Source: Candidatus Nanosynbacter sp. TM7-074 (GTDB taxonomy: Bacteria; Patescibacteriota; Saccharimonadia; Saccharimonadales; Saccharimonadaceae). From it: a DNA stretch of 64,000 bases. The translations under genes were made by a program, and so were the position numbers. The notes under the pieces were generated by a model. That model was not told where the DNA came from and made no database searches. It was given only the letters and a program-made list of their open reading frames with translations. Position 1 is the stretch's first letter. The number at the start of each line of letters is the position of its first letter. Positions 7,866 to 17,589 of the stretch are shown here, piece after piece. The stretch lies in the NCBI RefSeq assembly GCF_041006295.1, contig NZ_CP158487.1, forward strand, positions 434,001-498,000, given 5' to 3'.

Positions 7866-10800
7866 CACTTTAGAATTACACACTCTTCACCCAGAGTGTT
7901 TTTTAATTGGCTTAATAAATTGTCATTAGCATCCACCTTAAACGGTAGGCGCATGGCTGATTTTTCCTTTTCCCCCAGAACCAAAACCACATCAGTCGTG
8001 CCGGCGTTCTCGCTGCAAACAGACTTCATTTTCACTAACCGCGAATGGTCATTCGGGTCTTTAATATACACAAACAACCTGGAAGTAGGAATTTCTGGTG
8101 CAACATTAACCGGCGCCGGCTGAGTTTTTGGCTGAGATCTGGAAGTATTATTTTTTACAGTAGACTTAGGTGCAGCTCCGTTTTTCTGATTGCGATAAGC
8201 CTCGCGGCGCTCTTTCTTAACCGCAGAGCTGACCTTTGGAGCGTCCATCTTACGACCAGTTGACTCATAGCCGTTAATATCATTGTCCGTAATCGCAATA
8301 ATGTCATCAGCAATAAGCTTACTTTCACTGCCCAAATTTCCATCACGATCTCGCGCTGAGTTTTTACCAGAAACTCGAATTACCGTGTCCTGAACCAGCT
8401 TAGCGCCAACTTTTTCATACAGATTCGGAAAGACAATTATTTCGCCCTCGCCGAATTTATCCTCAATTCCTACGAACGCCATCTTCGAGCCACTCTTCGT
8501 CACAATTGTGCGAACGGTACTAATAATTCCCCCGACTGTCATCATTCGGCTGTCATACTCCGGAACCAATTGCGTCAACGGCTGAGTTTGCTCGCTCAGA
8601 TAAGTCTCGTATCTATCAAGCGGGTGCGCCGAAATATACAGCCCCAGCAGTTCCCGCTCCCACATCAGACGTTCTTTATCGTCATGCTTTACTGGCGCTT
8701 TCTGTAGATTAAGTATCGACTGAACGCTTGCCGCATCATCAACCAACATACCGAACAAATTAGTCTGGCCACTGGCAGCTTCTTTTTGAAGCTTAGAGGC
8801 AAATGCCGTGATGGAGTCCAGATTGAATAGCAAATCCGACCGATCGCCCATATCGTCAAAGGCGCCGGATTTAATAAGAGATTCCCAAGCCTTACGATTA
8901 AACTTGCTGGTCGAAACACGCCTGGCAAAATCTTCCACCGACAAGAACGCGCCTTCCTCGCGCGCACGCAAAACTTCCTCAACCGCACCAACACCGACAC
9001 CCTTCACTGCTGACATGCCGAAGCGAATTTTATTTTCATTAGGCACCACAGCAAATTCAACGAATGACTCATTAACATCCGGACTGAGTACATCAATTCC
9101 CATATGCTTACATTCCGCGATCTCAATTGCCAAACGATCTGTATCATCATGATCACTAGTCATCAGTGCCGCCATAAACGCGTCCGGATAATGCGCCTTC
9201 AAATATGCCGTCCAGTAGGCAATCAAGCCATAACAAGCGGCATGCGATTTATTGAAACAATAGTTAGCAAACTCCTCCAGCTGCGTCCAGAAAGTTTCCG
9301 CAATTTCCTTCGTAGCACCACCAACTTTAACCGCGCCCTCGATAAATTCAGGCTTAACTTTTTTCATCAAGTCAATCTTTTTCTTACCAACAGCTTTACG
9401 CAGCGTATCAGCCTGACCACCGGTAAAGCCGCACCATTCCTTAGAAATCTGCATAAATTGCTCTTGGTAGACCAAAATTCCGTAAGTATTTTTTAGCGAG
9501 TTTTTCATTCCAGGATGTAAGTAAGTTATTTCTTCCTCGCCGTGTTTGCGCCGAATAAAACTGTCAATAAACTGCATCGGGCCCGGACGATACAGTGCCA
9601 CCATAGCGATGATATCCTCAAATGTAGTCGGCTTTAGTCCACGCAAATACCGCTTCATCCCCGCCGACTCCAACTGGAATACTCCGGTTGTATCACCGCG
9701 CTGGAATAGTTCATAGGTCTTCTTATCGTCAAGCGGCAGCTGCGAAAGATTAATCTCTGTATTATAAGCTTTTCGGATAATCCGCATGGCGTTGTTAATA
9801 ATCGTCAAGTTCGAAAGCCCCAAAAAGTCCATCTTCAGCAGGCCCAATTCCTCGACTTCGCCCATCGGGAATTGAGTAGCCACCACGCCTTTTTGTGCCA
9901 TTTCTAGCGGAATATAATTAACCAGCGTATCCGGCGCGATCACCACACCGCAGGCATGAACTCCGTGGCTGCGAATCGTGCCCTCGAGCTGGATAGCATA
10001 ATCCAACACTTCTTTGGCGGTAGGATTATTCTCATACTCACGGCGCAAATCTGCATCTTCTTTAATACTGACCGACAGCGGAATATGACGACCCTGGTTT
10101 GGTGGTGGCACCAACTTAGCCAAGCGGTCGCTCTCGGCATACGGAACTTCCAGCACCCTGGCGACATCACGCACCGCCATACGCCCAAACATTTTACCAA
10201 AGGTAGCGATATTACTAACGTGGTCTTCGCCATATTTTTTGGCACAATACTCAATCACTTCGTCGCGGCGAGTATCTTGAATATCGACGTCGATATCCGG
10301 CATGGAAATACGATCCGGATTTAGGAAACGCTCAAATAGCAGACCGTACTTCAAGGGATCGAGGTCGGTAATGTTCAGTGCGTAGGCAATAATTGATCCT
10401 GCAGCGCTACCCCGACCCGGACCAAAAACGATCCCTTTAGATTTACCCCAGTTGATAAAATCCTGAACGATCAAGAAATATCCCTCATAGCCCATATTGC
10501 CCATCACGCCCAGCTCCATCTCGGCGCGCTGGCGAACTTCGTCGGATAATTGCGGGATGATATCATCGGGGTCTAATTTTTCAGCCTCTTCTTTCGAGGT
10601 ACCGTTATAGCGCTGCAACAAACCCTGGTAGGTCAATCTCAGCAGATACGAATGCTCATTCTCGCCTTCGGGAAGCGGATACTTAGGAATAAGAATACGG
10701 CCCAGCTCAATCTCAACATCGCAGCGATCCGCCACCTTTTTCGTATTAAGCACCACTTCAGGATATTCCTCGCCCCAATGGTCAATAATATCCCGTGGGT

Positions 10801-11602
10801 CAGTCAAATGCAGTTCAAAGTCTTTCAGACTCATCCGCTTTTCGTCACTTAGATACGAACCGGTACCGACACACAGCAAAATTTCGTGCGCGTCTTGGTG
10901 ATCATGCGTCAAGTAGTGCCCGTCGCAAGTCACCACCATCTCGATGTCTAGCTCCTTCGATAGCTTAATCAAGCCCTCATTGATTTTTGCCTGGACGTCC
11001 CAGTGCGTATTTGATTTTGGGTGGCCGTGATCTTGAAGCTCGAGATAATATCTATCGCCAAAGACTGACTTGTACCATTTGGCAATATCTCGCGCTCGAT
11101 CATAATCATCATCTCTAAGCGCCACACCAATTTCACCACTAGCACAGCCACTCAGTACAATTAAACCCTCGTTCAGCTCTTCTAATAAATCATGATCAGT
11201 CCGCGGCTTATAATACATTCCATCCAAGTTGGCCTGCGTAGACAACTTCATTAGATTATGAAAGCCGGTGTTGTTCATCGCTAGCACTGTCAAGTGAAAG
11301 CGCTGCTTGTCCTTGGCCGGATCGCGATCAAAGCGCGAGCGCGCCGCTACGTATGTCTCGATACCAAGGATCGGCTTAATGCCAGCCTTTTTGGCAGTTT
11401 TATAATAGTCAAGGATGCCACTCATCGTACCGTGGTCAGTTACCGCCGCCGCCTCCATCCCAAACTCTTTGACTTTATCAACCAAATCATTGATTTTAGT
11501 CAAGCCATCCAGCACAGAATGAAAAGTGTGATTATGGAGATGTACGAAATCAGACGGCTTCAAAGCCGCCGGCGAAGATTGTCCGCTATTTCCCCCAGTC
11601 AT
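7865..11602 (-). CDS. dnaE: DNA polymerase III alpha subunit
   Basis: Protein of 1245 aa, the replicative polymerase, slightly longer than usual (about 1160). Order: PHP domain at the N-terminus (HLHNHTFHSVLDGLT), the palm with GPGRGSAAGS and the catalytic PDIDVDIQD, finger and helix-hairpin-helix regions, then the OB-fold (MTVGGIISTV to EGEIIVFPNLYE) near residue 1000. A Lys/Pro-rich linker and a short C-terminal domain follow. A -10 box (TATAAT) lies 8 nt before the ATG. Confidence 0.97.
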   Translation of the reverse strand: MTGGNSGQSSPAALKPSDFVHLHNHTFHSVLDGLTKINDLVDKVKEFGMEAAAVTDHGTMSGILDYYKTAKKAGIKPILGIETYVAARSRFDRDPAKDKQRFHLTVLAMNNTGFHNLMKLSTQANLDGMYYKPRTDHDLLEELNEGLIVLSGCASGEIGVALRDDDYDRARDIAKWYKSVFGDRYYLELQDHGHPKSNTHWDVQAKINEGLIKLSKELDIEMVVTCDGHYLTHDHQDAHEILLCVGTGSYLSDEKRMSLKDFELHLTDPRDIIDHWGEEYPEVVLNTKKVADRCDVEIELGRILIPKYPLPEGENEHSYLLRLTYQGLLQRYNGTSKEEAEKLDPDDIIPQLSDEVRQRAEMELGVMGNMGYEGYFLIVQDFINWGKSKGIVFGPGRGSAAGSIIAYALNITDLDPLKYGLLFERFLNPDRISMPDIDVDIQDTRRDEVIEYCAKKYGEDHVSNIATFGKMFGRMAVRDVARVLEVPYAESDRLAKLVPPPNQGRHIPLSVSIKEDADLRREYENNPTAKEVLDYAIQLEGTIRSHGVHACGVVIAPDTLVNYIPLEMAQKGVVATQFPMGEVEELGLLKMDFLGLSNLTIINNAMRIIRKAYNTEINLSQLPLDDKKTYELFQRGDTTGVFQLESAGMKRYLRGLKPTTFEDIIAMVALYRPGPMQFIDSFIRRKHGEEEITYLHPGMKNSLKNTYGILVYQEQFMQISKEWCGFTGGQADTLRKAVGKKKIDLMKKVKPEFIEGAVKVGGATKEIAETFWTQLEEFANYCFNKSHAACYGLIAYWTAYLKAHYPDAFMAALMTSDHDDTDRLAIEIAECKHMGIDVLSPDVNESFVEFAVVPNENKIRFGMSAVKGVGVGAVEEVLRAREEGAFLSVEDFARRVSTSKFNRKAWESLIKSGAFDDMGDRSDLLFNLDSITAFASKLQKEAASGQTNLFGMLVDDAASVQSILNLQKAPVKHDDKERLMWERELLGLYISAHPLDRYETYLSEQTQPLTQLVPEYDSRMMTVGGIISTVRTIVTKSGSKMAFVGIEDKFGEGEIIVFPNLYEKVGAKLVQDTVIRVSGKNSARDRDGNLGSESKLIADDIIAITDNDINGYESTGRKMDAPKVSSAVKKERREAYRNQKNGAAPKSTVKNNTSRSQPKTQPAPVNVAPEIPTSRLFVYIKDPNDHSRLVKMKSVCSENAGTTDVVLVLGEKEKSAMRLPFKVDANDNLLSQLKNTLGEECVILK

Positions 11603-11610
11603 TACTAATG

Positions 11611-11616
11611 ATTATA
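11611..11616 (-). promoter_or_regulatory. Leaderless extended -10 box for dnaE
   Basis: TGC-TATAAT, 8 nt before ATG 11602. Confidence 0.65.
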
Positions 11617-11621
11617 GCATG

Positions 11622-11924
11622 TTATTGACGGTGCTGCATCGTCTCAATTAGATGGTTGATAAAATCAGCCAGCGGCGGAAAAATATCCGCAAATTGACCT
11701 AGCAACCAGATTAACAATGTGATTAACAATGTCGCACCCAGCGCACTACCGACACCAAATAAAATTCCACGAATAAAGTTCATCCAATAAACTTGGCGCC
11801 GCGAACGATGAAAATCAAAAAATAAATCCTCTAAAATTGCCTGTCTAGCACCGTTTTCATTATCACGAATAACTTTTCGTGATAATTTATCTGGCTGTTT
11901 TTTGGCTATTTTTTCTGCCATCAT
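11622..11924 (-). CDS. DUF5665-like membrane protein
   Basis: Protein of 100 aa. A basic cytoplasmic N-terminus is followed by an aromatic stretch (FFDFHRSRRQVYWMNFIRG) and one long or two short membrane segments (GVGSALGATLLITLLIWLL). This pattern resembles the DUF5665 family of small bacterial membrane proteins of unknown role. An SD (aaagga) precedes two tandem ATGs (11924, 11921) and the true start is uncertain by one codon. It overlaps the upstream gene by 38 nt, so they are co-transcribed. Confidence 0.65.
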   Translation of the reverse strand: MMAEKIAKKQPDKLSRKVIRDNENGARQAILEDLFFDFHRSRRQVYWMNFIRGILFGVGSALGATLLITLLIWLLGQFADIFPPLADFINHLIETMQHRQ

Positions 11925-12174
11925 TTATCCTTTTCTTAGCAAAATACTTCGCTAAAAATCCGCCCTTTGAGGTTAATCTTTTAGCCAGCCCAGCTCCAAT
12001 CGAAATAGCACTGACAATTCCACTAAAATCAGAGACTCTCCTGGTGATTGTTTCTACCGCCTGCTGAGTTTGGCGAATCTGGTGCGTTAATTTAATAATG
12101 GAGATCACCATAGTAATCAACATGATAATAAATATCACCATGAGAATTACCAATATTAAAAGCAGTCCGTTCAT
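11887..12174 (-). CDS. Membrane-anchored small protein, unknown
   Basis: Protein of 95 aa. Residues 1-27 form a strongly hydrophobic N-terminal helix, followed by a helical, partly amphipathic region and a very basic C-terminus (KYFAKKRINDGRKNSQ). It resembles DUF948/YtxH-like single-span proteins in layout only. First gene of a two-gene unit with the DUF5665-like protein. Confidence 0.6.
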   Translation of the reverse strand: MNGLLLILVILMVIFIIMLITMVISIIKLTHQIRQTQQAVETITRRVSDFSGIVSAISIGAGLAKRLTSKGGFLAKYFAKKRINDGRKNSQKTAR

Positions 12175-12181
12175 GCTTTTT

Positions 12182-12187
12182 ATTATA
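12182..12187 (-). promoter_or_regulatory. Leaderless -10 box for the 11887-12174 gene
   Basis: TATAAT, 7 nt before ATG 12174; lies just after the galU stop. Confidence 0.7.
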
Positions 12188-12189
12188 CA

Positions 12190-13083
12190 TTATTTTAAGC
12201 GATTGGCCAGATGGGCGCGTAGCTTGTCGCCAAAGTTAGGATCGCGCAACCCAAAATCAATCACCGTCTTCAGGTACTCTAATTTATCACCGGTATCATA
12301 ATACGTACCGTTGGTGATTTCTACGCCATAAAAATCAAACCCATCATCAATCATCTCCTGCATAATCGGCTGAATGGTGAATTCGCCATGACCATCAAAC
12401 TGGTCTTTGGCTTTGTCCAAATAGCCAAAAATCTCACCAGGCAGCAAATAGCTACTGACACTCGCTAGGTCAGACGGCGCATTGGTTTTTCCAGGCTTCT
12501 CGACGATATTAGTCATTTTTATAACGCCATCGTTAATTTGCTGGCCATTAATGATGCCATAACGATCAAACTCTGAATCATCGGTAATTCTCTTGCATGA
12601 CAACACTGCGCCCTGAAGATTTTCTGACGCCTCGATCATCTGTCGGAAACGACTTGGACTAGCCATTATGAAGTCGTCGGCAAAAGTATAAATCACCGGT
12701 TCGTCATGGCGAATTAAATGCGAAGCGCAAGCTAGCGGCGTCGCATTGCCGTAAGGACCTTTCTGGCGAATATAGACGAAGTTGGCCATCTCAGACAAAC
12801 GCTGGACGGTGTCGATCAGCGGCTGCTTTTTAGCGCCGCCAGCGCGCAGATTGGCGAGCAGCTCTTCATTTGGCGCGTCAAAATGGTCTTCAATCGCTCG
12901 CTTGTTGGCGCTGCCGATGATAATAATATCCTTAATGCCAGCCTCCACCAATTCCTCGACGACATACTGGATGATTGGCTTATCGATCAGCGGCAGCATT
13001 TCTTTAGGCATGGCTTTGGTTTGCGGCAAGAAACGCGTACCAAAGCCAGCAGCGGCGATGATAGCTTTGGTTGGTTTTTTCAT
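12190..13083 (-). CDS. galU: UTP--glucose-1-phosphate uridylyltransferase
   Basis: Protein of 297 aa, full length. It makes UDP-glucose from UTP and glucose-1-phosphate for surface glycans. The nucleotide-binding signature AAAGFGTRFLPQTKAMPKEM starts at residue 10, with LPLIDKPIIQYVVEE, TFADDF and the C-terminal YDTGDKLEYLK. A clear SD (aggag) precedes the ATG. It follows gatB after 41 nt with no obvious terminator, so it may be the last gene of the gat operon. Confidence 0.95.
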   Translation of the reverse strand: MKKPTKAIIAAAGFGTRFLPQTKAMPKEMLPLIDKPIIQYVVEELVEAGIKDIIIIGSANKRAIEDHFDAPNEELLANLRAGGAKKQPLIDTVQRLSEMANFVYIRQKGPYGNATPLACASHLIRHDEPVIYTFADDFIMASPSRFRQMIEASENLQGAVLSCKRITDDSEFDRYGIINGQQINDGVIKMTNIVEKPGKTNAPSDLASVSSYLLPGEIFGYLDKAKDQFDGHGEFTIQPIMQEMIDDGFDFYGVEITNGTYYDTGDKLEYLKTVIDFGLRDPNFGDKLRAHLANRLK

Positions 13084-13124
13084 AATTTAACTCCTATTCT
13101 CTCCTCTTTCTGAAGTGTCGAGCC

Positions 13125-14591
13125 TTATAATTTTTCGCGGATTAATTTCTGCGCCAAGCTTGGGTTGGCCTGACCTTTAGAACGCTTCATGGCCTGACCG
13201 ACTAGATAGCCTATGGCTTTGTCCTTGCCCGAGCGAATGTCAGCAATGGAAGCTGCCGAGGCTGGGTCGTTCAATACTTCGTCGACGATGGCAGCGATGG
13301 CCGATTCGTCAGATACCTGCAGCAAGTTCTTTTCTTCAGCAAGCTTGCGCGGATGTGTGGCGCCCGCCAATAATTCATTAAACAATTCCTTGGCATTAGT
13401 GCTGGAAATCTCTGCTTTCTCGGTCATCTCCGCTAACTCCACCAAATCATCAACTGATACGCGCGGCGCACCACTAACGTCAACTGACATACTGTCATTG
13501 TCGGCGTCATTGCCATTAGTCGTCAAAGCACTGGCAAACCAGTGCGCCACTCGCTTGGCAGCTGCGTCACCTGATTTTTCTTGAACTTCCAGCATGATAC
13601 GGGCGTAATCTTGGTTCGACAGTAACGAATTAACCACAGACTTATCTAAACCTAATCCACTCCACTTCTCACGATATTCACCCGGCAACATCGGCACTTC
13701 AGCCTGAATACGAGCAATTTCCTCATCGCTCAGCACCACTGGCGGAATGTCGGCGTCAGGCATGTAGCGATAATCCTGAGCGTCCTCTTTCGAGCGCTGT
13801 GAAGTGGTGACTTGCTTGTCATCACTCCAGCCGCGGGTTTCCTGCACCACCGACTCACCACTTTCCAACAAATCAACTTGACGTTTGAATTCGTATTCAG
13901 CGGCACGCTCGACGCTGCGGAATGAATTGAGGTTTTTGACTTCCGCACGCTTGCCAAGCTCAGTTGCACCCTTTTTAGCCACCGAAATATTGACATCAAA
14001 ACGCATGTTGCCGTGGTATAAATCACCGTGCGTCACACCTGCGTAGACCATCAATTTGTGCAGCTCCGAAGCGTAGGCCTTGGCTTCCTCGGCAGAATGC
14101 ATGTCTGGCTCAGAGACGATTTCAATCAGCGGCGTACCAGCGCGGTTGAGGTCAACCAGCGAATAGCCGTCGTGATGCGTCAACTTGCCAGCATCCTCTT
14201 CCATGTGCGCGTGATGAATCCGCACTCGTTTGAGCGAACCGTCTTCCAGCGGCGCGTCGACATAGCCAGCCAAAATAATCGGCTGATACATTTGCGAGGT
14301 CTGATAACCCTTTGGCAGGTCAGGGTAGAAATAATGCTTGCGATCAAACCGGCTAACGCGGGCGATCGGCGCGTTCAACGCTTTACCGGCGCGCACTGCC
14401 AGCTCGACAGCGTGCTTATTCAGCACCGGCAGCATGCCTGGCAGACCAAAGTCAATCTCATGCGTTTTTTCGTTCGGCTCAGCATTACGCGCGTCATTAT
14501 CAGCCGGACTAAACAGCTTGGTTTTGGTTGCCAGCTGGACGTGGCACTCGATACCAATGGTCATTTCATATTCATCATATACACTCATCAT
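13125..14591 (-). CDS. gatB: Aspartyl/glutamyl-tRNA amidotransferase subunit B
   Basis: Protein of 488 aa. GatB binds the mischarged tRNA and phosphorylates Glu/Asp-tRNA before amidation. Signatures include IGIECHVQLATKTKLF, NRAGTPLIEIVSEPD and DYRYMPDADIPP. The C-terminal 150 residues form the YqeY-like tail domain. It overlaps the stop of the preceding small gene by 4 nt (ATGA), so translation is coupled. With GatA and GatC it should make Gln-tRNA, fitting the tRNA-Gln at 52388. Confidence 0.97.
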   Translation of the reverse strand: MMSVYDEYEMTIGIECHVQLATKTKLFSPADNDARNAEPNEKTHEIDFGLPGMLPVLNKHAVELAVRAGKALNAPIARVSRFDRKHYFYPDLPKGYQTSQMYQPIILAGYVDAPLEDGSLKRVRIHHAHMEEDAGKLTHHDGYSLVDLNRAGTPLIEIVSEPDMHSAEEAKAYASELHKLMVYAGVTHGDLYHGNMRFDVNISVAKKGATELGKRAEVKNLNSFRSVERAAEYEFKRQVDLLESGESVVQETRGWSDDKQVTTSQRSKEDAQDYRYMPDADIPPVVLSDEEIARIQAEVPMLPGEYREKWSGLGLDKSVVNSLLSNQDYARIMLEVQEKSGDAAAKRVAHWFASALTTNGNDADNDSMSVDVSGAPRVSVDDLVELAEMTEKAEISSTNAKELFNELLAGATHPRKLAEEKNLLQVSDESAIAAIVDEVLNDPASAASIADIRSGKDKAIGYLVGQAMKRSKGQANPSLAQKLIREKL

Positions 14592-15007
14592 AACGCTCCC
14601 AAATCTTTTAGTGCTTGTTCAAAGCTTGTCATGGCTCGTCGAAAACTCTGCGCGGTCAGTTTCACGTTGGTTTCGTGGGCAATTTGATTGCGCAATTTGT
14701 GCGCCGCCCACAAACCATTTTCATCCGTCCAATCACCCTTGCGAGATTTCAGCCTGTCACCCATCGTTGCGCCCGCCACTCCGCAGTCGCGCATGGCTTT
14801 GTCGAGCAGCTTGTCGGCTTTGACAATTGCCATCTGCAAGCTGTCCGAGTTACCCGCCTTAGCACCGCGCTGAATTGCCCGCCAAACTTTTTGATACATT
14901 TCTCTGTCAAGCTGTTTGTGCCCGCGCGACGTCAATTGGATAAAAACGATCAACAAGCCGCCGATCAACAACGCCGCCACTACCAGCGCAATCAACAATC
15001 CATCCAT
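14588..15007 (-). CDS. Membrane-anchored HEPN-like protein inside the gat operon
   Basis: Protein of 139 aa. Residues 1-26 are a hydrophobic anchor. The rest is helical and ends with a HEPN-like segment, where LRNQIAHE gives an R-x4-H motif (R106, H111) with Asn after the Arg, as in HEPN RNases. It sits between gatA (1-nt overlap) and gatB (4-nt overlap), so expression is locked to the amidotransferase. Its function is unknown; an RNase or tRNA-related role is only an inference, and it could be a non-catalytic helical bundle. Confidence 0.6.
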   Translation of the reverse strand: MDGLLIALVVAALLIGGLLIVFIQLTSRGHKQLDREMYQKVWRAIQRGAKAGNSDSLQMAIVKADKLLDKAMRDCGVAGATMGDRLKSRKGDWTDENGLWAAHKLRNQIAHETNVKLTAQSFRRAMTSFEQALKDLGAL

Positions 15008-16380
15008 CAGACAGCCTCCACTTCCGCCGCCAACTTCAGTAAGTTGCCGTCCGACTGATAATCACCAATCAACTGCACACCAATTGGCAAGCCTTCGTCG
15101 TTGCTTCCAGCCGGCACGGAAATTGCTGGCAGTCCAGCCAGGCTGGCTGGTACGGTCATAATATCCGCCAAGTACATCTTGATCGGATCATTGGTATTTT
15201 CACCAAGTTTGAATGCTGGTGTCGGCGCCGTCGGCATTAACAGCGCGTCGTACTCAGTGAACAATTTTTTGAACTCGTTGATAAGCAGCGTACGCGCTTT
15301 TTGCGCCTGCATATAATAGGCGTCAAAAAAGCCGCTCGACAACACGAAACTACCAATCATAATCCGCCGCTTATTCTCCGTCATAAAACCTTCGTTACGG
15401 CTGCGGCCGTACAATTCCGCCAGCGTTTTCACTTCGGCCGCCCGGTGACCATAGCGCACGCCATCATAGCGCGCCAGATTTGACGATAATTCTGCCGGCA
15501 CAATGATATAGTACATCGCCAGCGAATATTGCATCATGTCCAGATCTACTTCTTCAATTCCATAACCCAGCTGCTTCAGTTTTTCAGCATAATCAAGCGT
15601 TTTCTGGCGAACTGCCGCATCCACATCGTCAGTCATACATTGCTTAACCAAACCAATTTTCTTCTTAGTAAAGCCTAGCTGGTTCCGCCAAAAGTCAGGC
15701 AGCGTCGTCATATCCTTGTCGTCACGGCCCGCCATAATCTCCATCACCAAATTAGCGTCATCAGCGTTCGTCGCGAAACAACCAATGGTGTCTGTGCTCG
15801 ATGCCATGGCTACCACGCCGTAGCGGCTGACTGCGCCGTAGGTTGGCTTGACACCGACCACGCCGTTGAAGCTGGCTGGCTGGCGAATCGAACCGCCAGT
15901 GTCTGTTCCCAGCGCAAATGGCACCACGTCAAGCGCCGTCACTACCGCCGAGCCGCCCGACGAACCGCCGGCTACTCGAGTTTTATCCGTAGCATTTTTG
16001 GTCGGACCAAAGGCTGAATTTTCCGTCGAACCGCCGTGAGCAAAGGCGTCCAAGTTCGCCTTGCCGATGCAAATCGCACCTTCAGCTTCTAATTTTTCAA
16101 CGGCTGTTGCCTGCAGCGGCGCCTCAAAATTCTCGAGCATTTTTGCAGCGGCAGTTGTCGGCGCCCCAAAGGCCAAGAAATTGTCTTTCACGACAAATGG
16201 CACACCGGCCAGCCGCCCAGAAATCTCACCCTTATCCACCAGTTCGGCTCGCTCCAACGCCCGCTCTTCCGTCAAGCTCAGCAGCGCATGATATTCTTCA
16301 ATGTCGCGCGCCCGCCGTAATGCTTCCTTGACATTTTCGACTGCGCTTTTTCCAATAAAATCACTAATCCGACTCATCAC
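15007..16380 (-). CDS. gatA: Glutamyl-tRNA(Gln) amidotransferase subunit A
   Basis: Protein of 457 aa, a bit shorter than usual (about 485). This is the amidase that releases ammonia from glutamine. The Ser-cisSer-Lys triad is visible: K65 in VVKDN, the GGSSGG loop near 139-143, and the nucleophile in GTDTGGSIRQP near S164. It overlaps gatC by 4 nt and the HEPN-like gene by 1 nt. Confidence 0.97.
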   Translation of the reverse strand: MMSRISDFIGKSAVENVKEALRRARDIEEYHALLSLTEERALERAELVDKGEISGRLAGVPFVVKDNFLAFGAPTTAAAKMLENFEAPLQATAVEKLEAEGAICIGKANLDAFAHGGSTENSAFGPTKNATDKTRVAGGSSGGSAVVTALDVVPFALGTDTGGSIRQPASFNGVVGVKPTYGAVSRYGVVAMASSTDTIGCFATNADDANLVMEIMAGRDDKDMTTLPDFWRNQLGFTKKKIGLVKQCMTDDVDAAVRQKTLDYAEKLKQLGYGIEEVDLDMMQYSLAMYYIIVPAELSSNLARYDGVRYGHRAAEVKTLAELYGRSRNEGFMTENKRRIMIGSFVLSSGFFDAYYMQAQKARTLLINEFKKLFTEYDALLMPTAPTPAFKLGENTNDPIKMYLADIMTVPASLAGLPAISVPAGSNDEGLPIGVQLIGDYQSDGNLLKLAAEVEAV

Positions 16381-16664
16381 AATACCTGCGGCACTTTCAC
16401 TTGATTGTTCTGTTTTTCGGGCGCTAGCTCAAGTAGCTCGTCCCGAGAAATCCCTGGCTTGACCTCGTCTTCACGCCAGACGTTTTCTAGGCCCGTCACT
16501 TGATAAGTTGGCTCCACACCAGACGTATCGAGCTCGCCCAGCTGCTCAATATAGCCAATTATATTTTCCAAATCTTGACGCAGCCCATCAACTTCATCAT
16601 CGGCTAATGCCAGACTACTTAAACTCGCCAAGTGCTGAATATCACTGGTAGAAATATTTGTCAT
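16377..16664 (-). CDS. gatC: Glutamyl-tRNA(Gln) amidotransferase subunit C
   Basis: Protein of 95 aa, the small subunit that wraps around the GatA-GatB interface. Typical features are the N-terminal DIQHLASLSSLAL helix, IIGYIEQLGELDT and the LREDEV-like LENVWREDEV. First gene of the gat operon, with a leaderless promoter. Confidence 0.95.
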   Translation of the reverse strand: MTNISTSDIQHLASLSSLALADDEVDGLRQDLENIIGYIEQLGELDTSGVEPTYQVTGLENVWREDEVKPGISRDELLELAPEKQNNQVKVPQVL

Positions 16665-16670
16665 ATCAAT

Positions 16671-16676
16671 ATTATA
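16671..16676 (-). promoter_or_regulatory. Leaderless extended -10 box for gatC
   Basis: TGG-TATAAT, 6 nt before ATG 16664; the only promoter seen for the gat operon. Confidence 0.75.
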
Positions 16677-16684
16677 CCACTAAA

Positions 16685-16714
16685 AAAAGTCGCCCATCAA
16701 AGTGAGCGACTTTT
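16685..16714 (-). terminator. Rho-independent terminator after 16726-17559
   Basis: 9-bp stem (16685-16693 with 16706-16714, aaaagtcgc/gcgactttt) followed on the minus strand by a run of T. It insulates the gat promoter. Confidence 0.85.
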
Positions 16715-16725
16715 ATCATTATAGC

Positions 16726-17559
16726 TTAGTTATATTGCTTTAATTTTAAAGATTCGCGATATTTTTTAAGCTGAGACTCGTAGTCAGATGGGATATCCTG
16801 CCCCTGCCGTGTTGATCTGCCAGTAGAAGAACCGCCCTTATCATGAACTTTAACGGCGATAGTGATAGCGCCAGTCAGCAAGACTACAACAGAAACTGCA
16901 ATGAGCACCAAAGACATAATCTTTGATTTGTTTCGGCCCTGAATGATCTGATAAATAAAGTAGCTAGTCGCAACCACTACTGCAAGAGCCAGAGCATAAG
17001 GCAAGAACTCACTCAGATACAGGCTCTTGTAAACTTCTCCACCGGCTGCACCGATAAATAACAATGAGCTAATAAGGATACTCACCAAGCGTGCAATCAA
17101 ATCAACAGCTGGAATAATTAAAGCAGCCAATCCGCCATAAGTCACCAATTTGTAAGCTGTGCGGTTCGTATAACCCTCACGATCTGGCACTGCCTTTGAT
17201 ACGCGAGAAAACAAGACACAAGCTAGAACAGCCAAGATAACCGTAAACACTGATGCTGCGACAATTCCAGTTCCTGCCGTCACCATCGTTGGAGCCAAGA
17301 ATCCACCGACGGTCCGTGATGCAACTGAAGTTGCATCTGACCAGAGACCAACTACACTTGTAATTACATTAATTAATAAGAACGTTGAAATAACTGCTGA
17401 AGCCATTGCCAAAGCGTATTCTAAGGTCAGAAGTTTTGCCTTACCTTTGTTTGGGTTAGCATACATGTACTGCTGTGGGTATGCTGGATAACCTACTGGC
17501 TGCGCTGGTATTTCGGGTTGCGCAACGGTTGACGGCTGTGGTTGTTGTTTTGTTGCCAT
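16726..17559 (-). CDS. Multi-span membrane protein with Pro/Gln-rich N-terminus
   Basis: Protein of 277 aa. Residues 1-38 are Pro/Gln/Tyr-rich and probably unstructured (PAQPVGYPAYPQQY). Five to six hydrophobic segments follow, at about 48-70, 90-118, 135-165, 170-190 and 215-238. The tail is basic (STGRSTRQGQ). Family not recognised. It has a perfect AGGAGG SD, unlike the leaderless genes around it, and its own terminator. Confidence 0.6.
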   Translation of the reverse strand: MATKQQPQPSTVAQPEIPAQPVGYPAYPQQYMYANPNKGKAKLLTLEYALAMASAVISTFLLINVITSVVGLWSDATSVASRTVGGFLAPTMVTAGTGIVAASVFTVILAVLACVLFSRVSKAVPDREGYTNRTAYKLVTYGGLAALIIPAVDLIARLVSILISSLLFIGAAGGEVYKSLYLSEFLPYALALAVVVATSYFIYQIIQGRNKSKIMSLVLIAVSVVVLLTGAITIAVKVHDKGGSSTGRSTRQGQDIPSDYESQLKKYRESLKLKQYN

Positions 17560-17589
17560 AATACCTCCTAATCTAATAATAATTCTATT

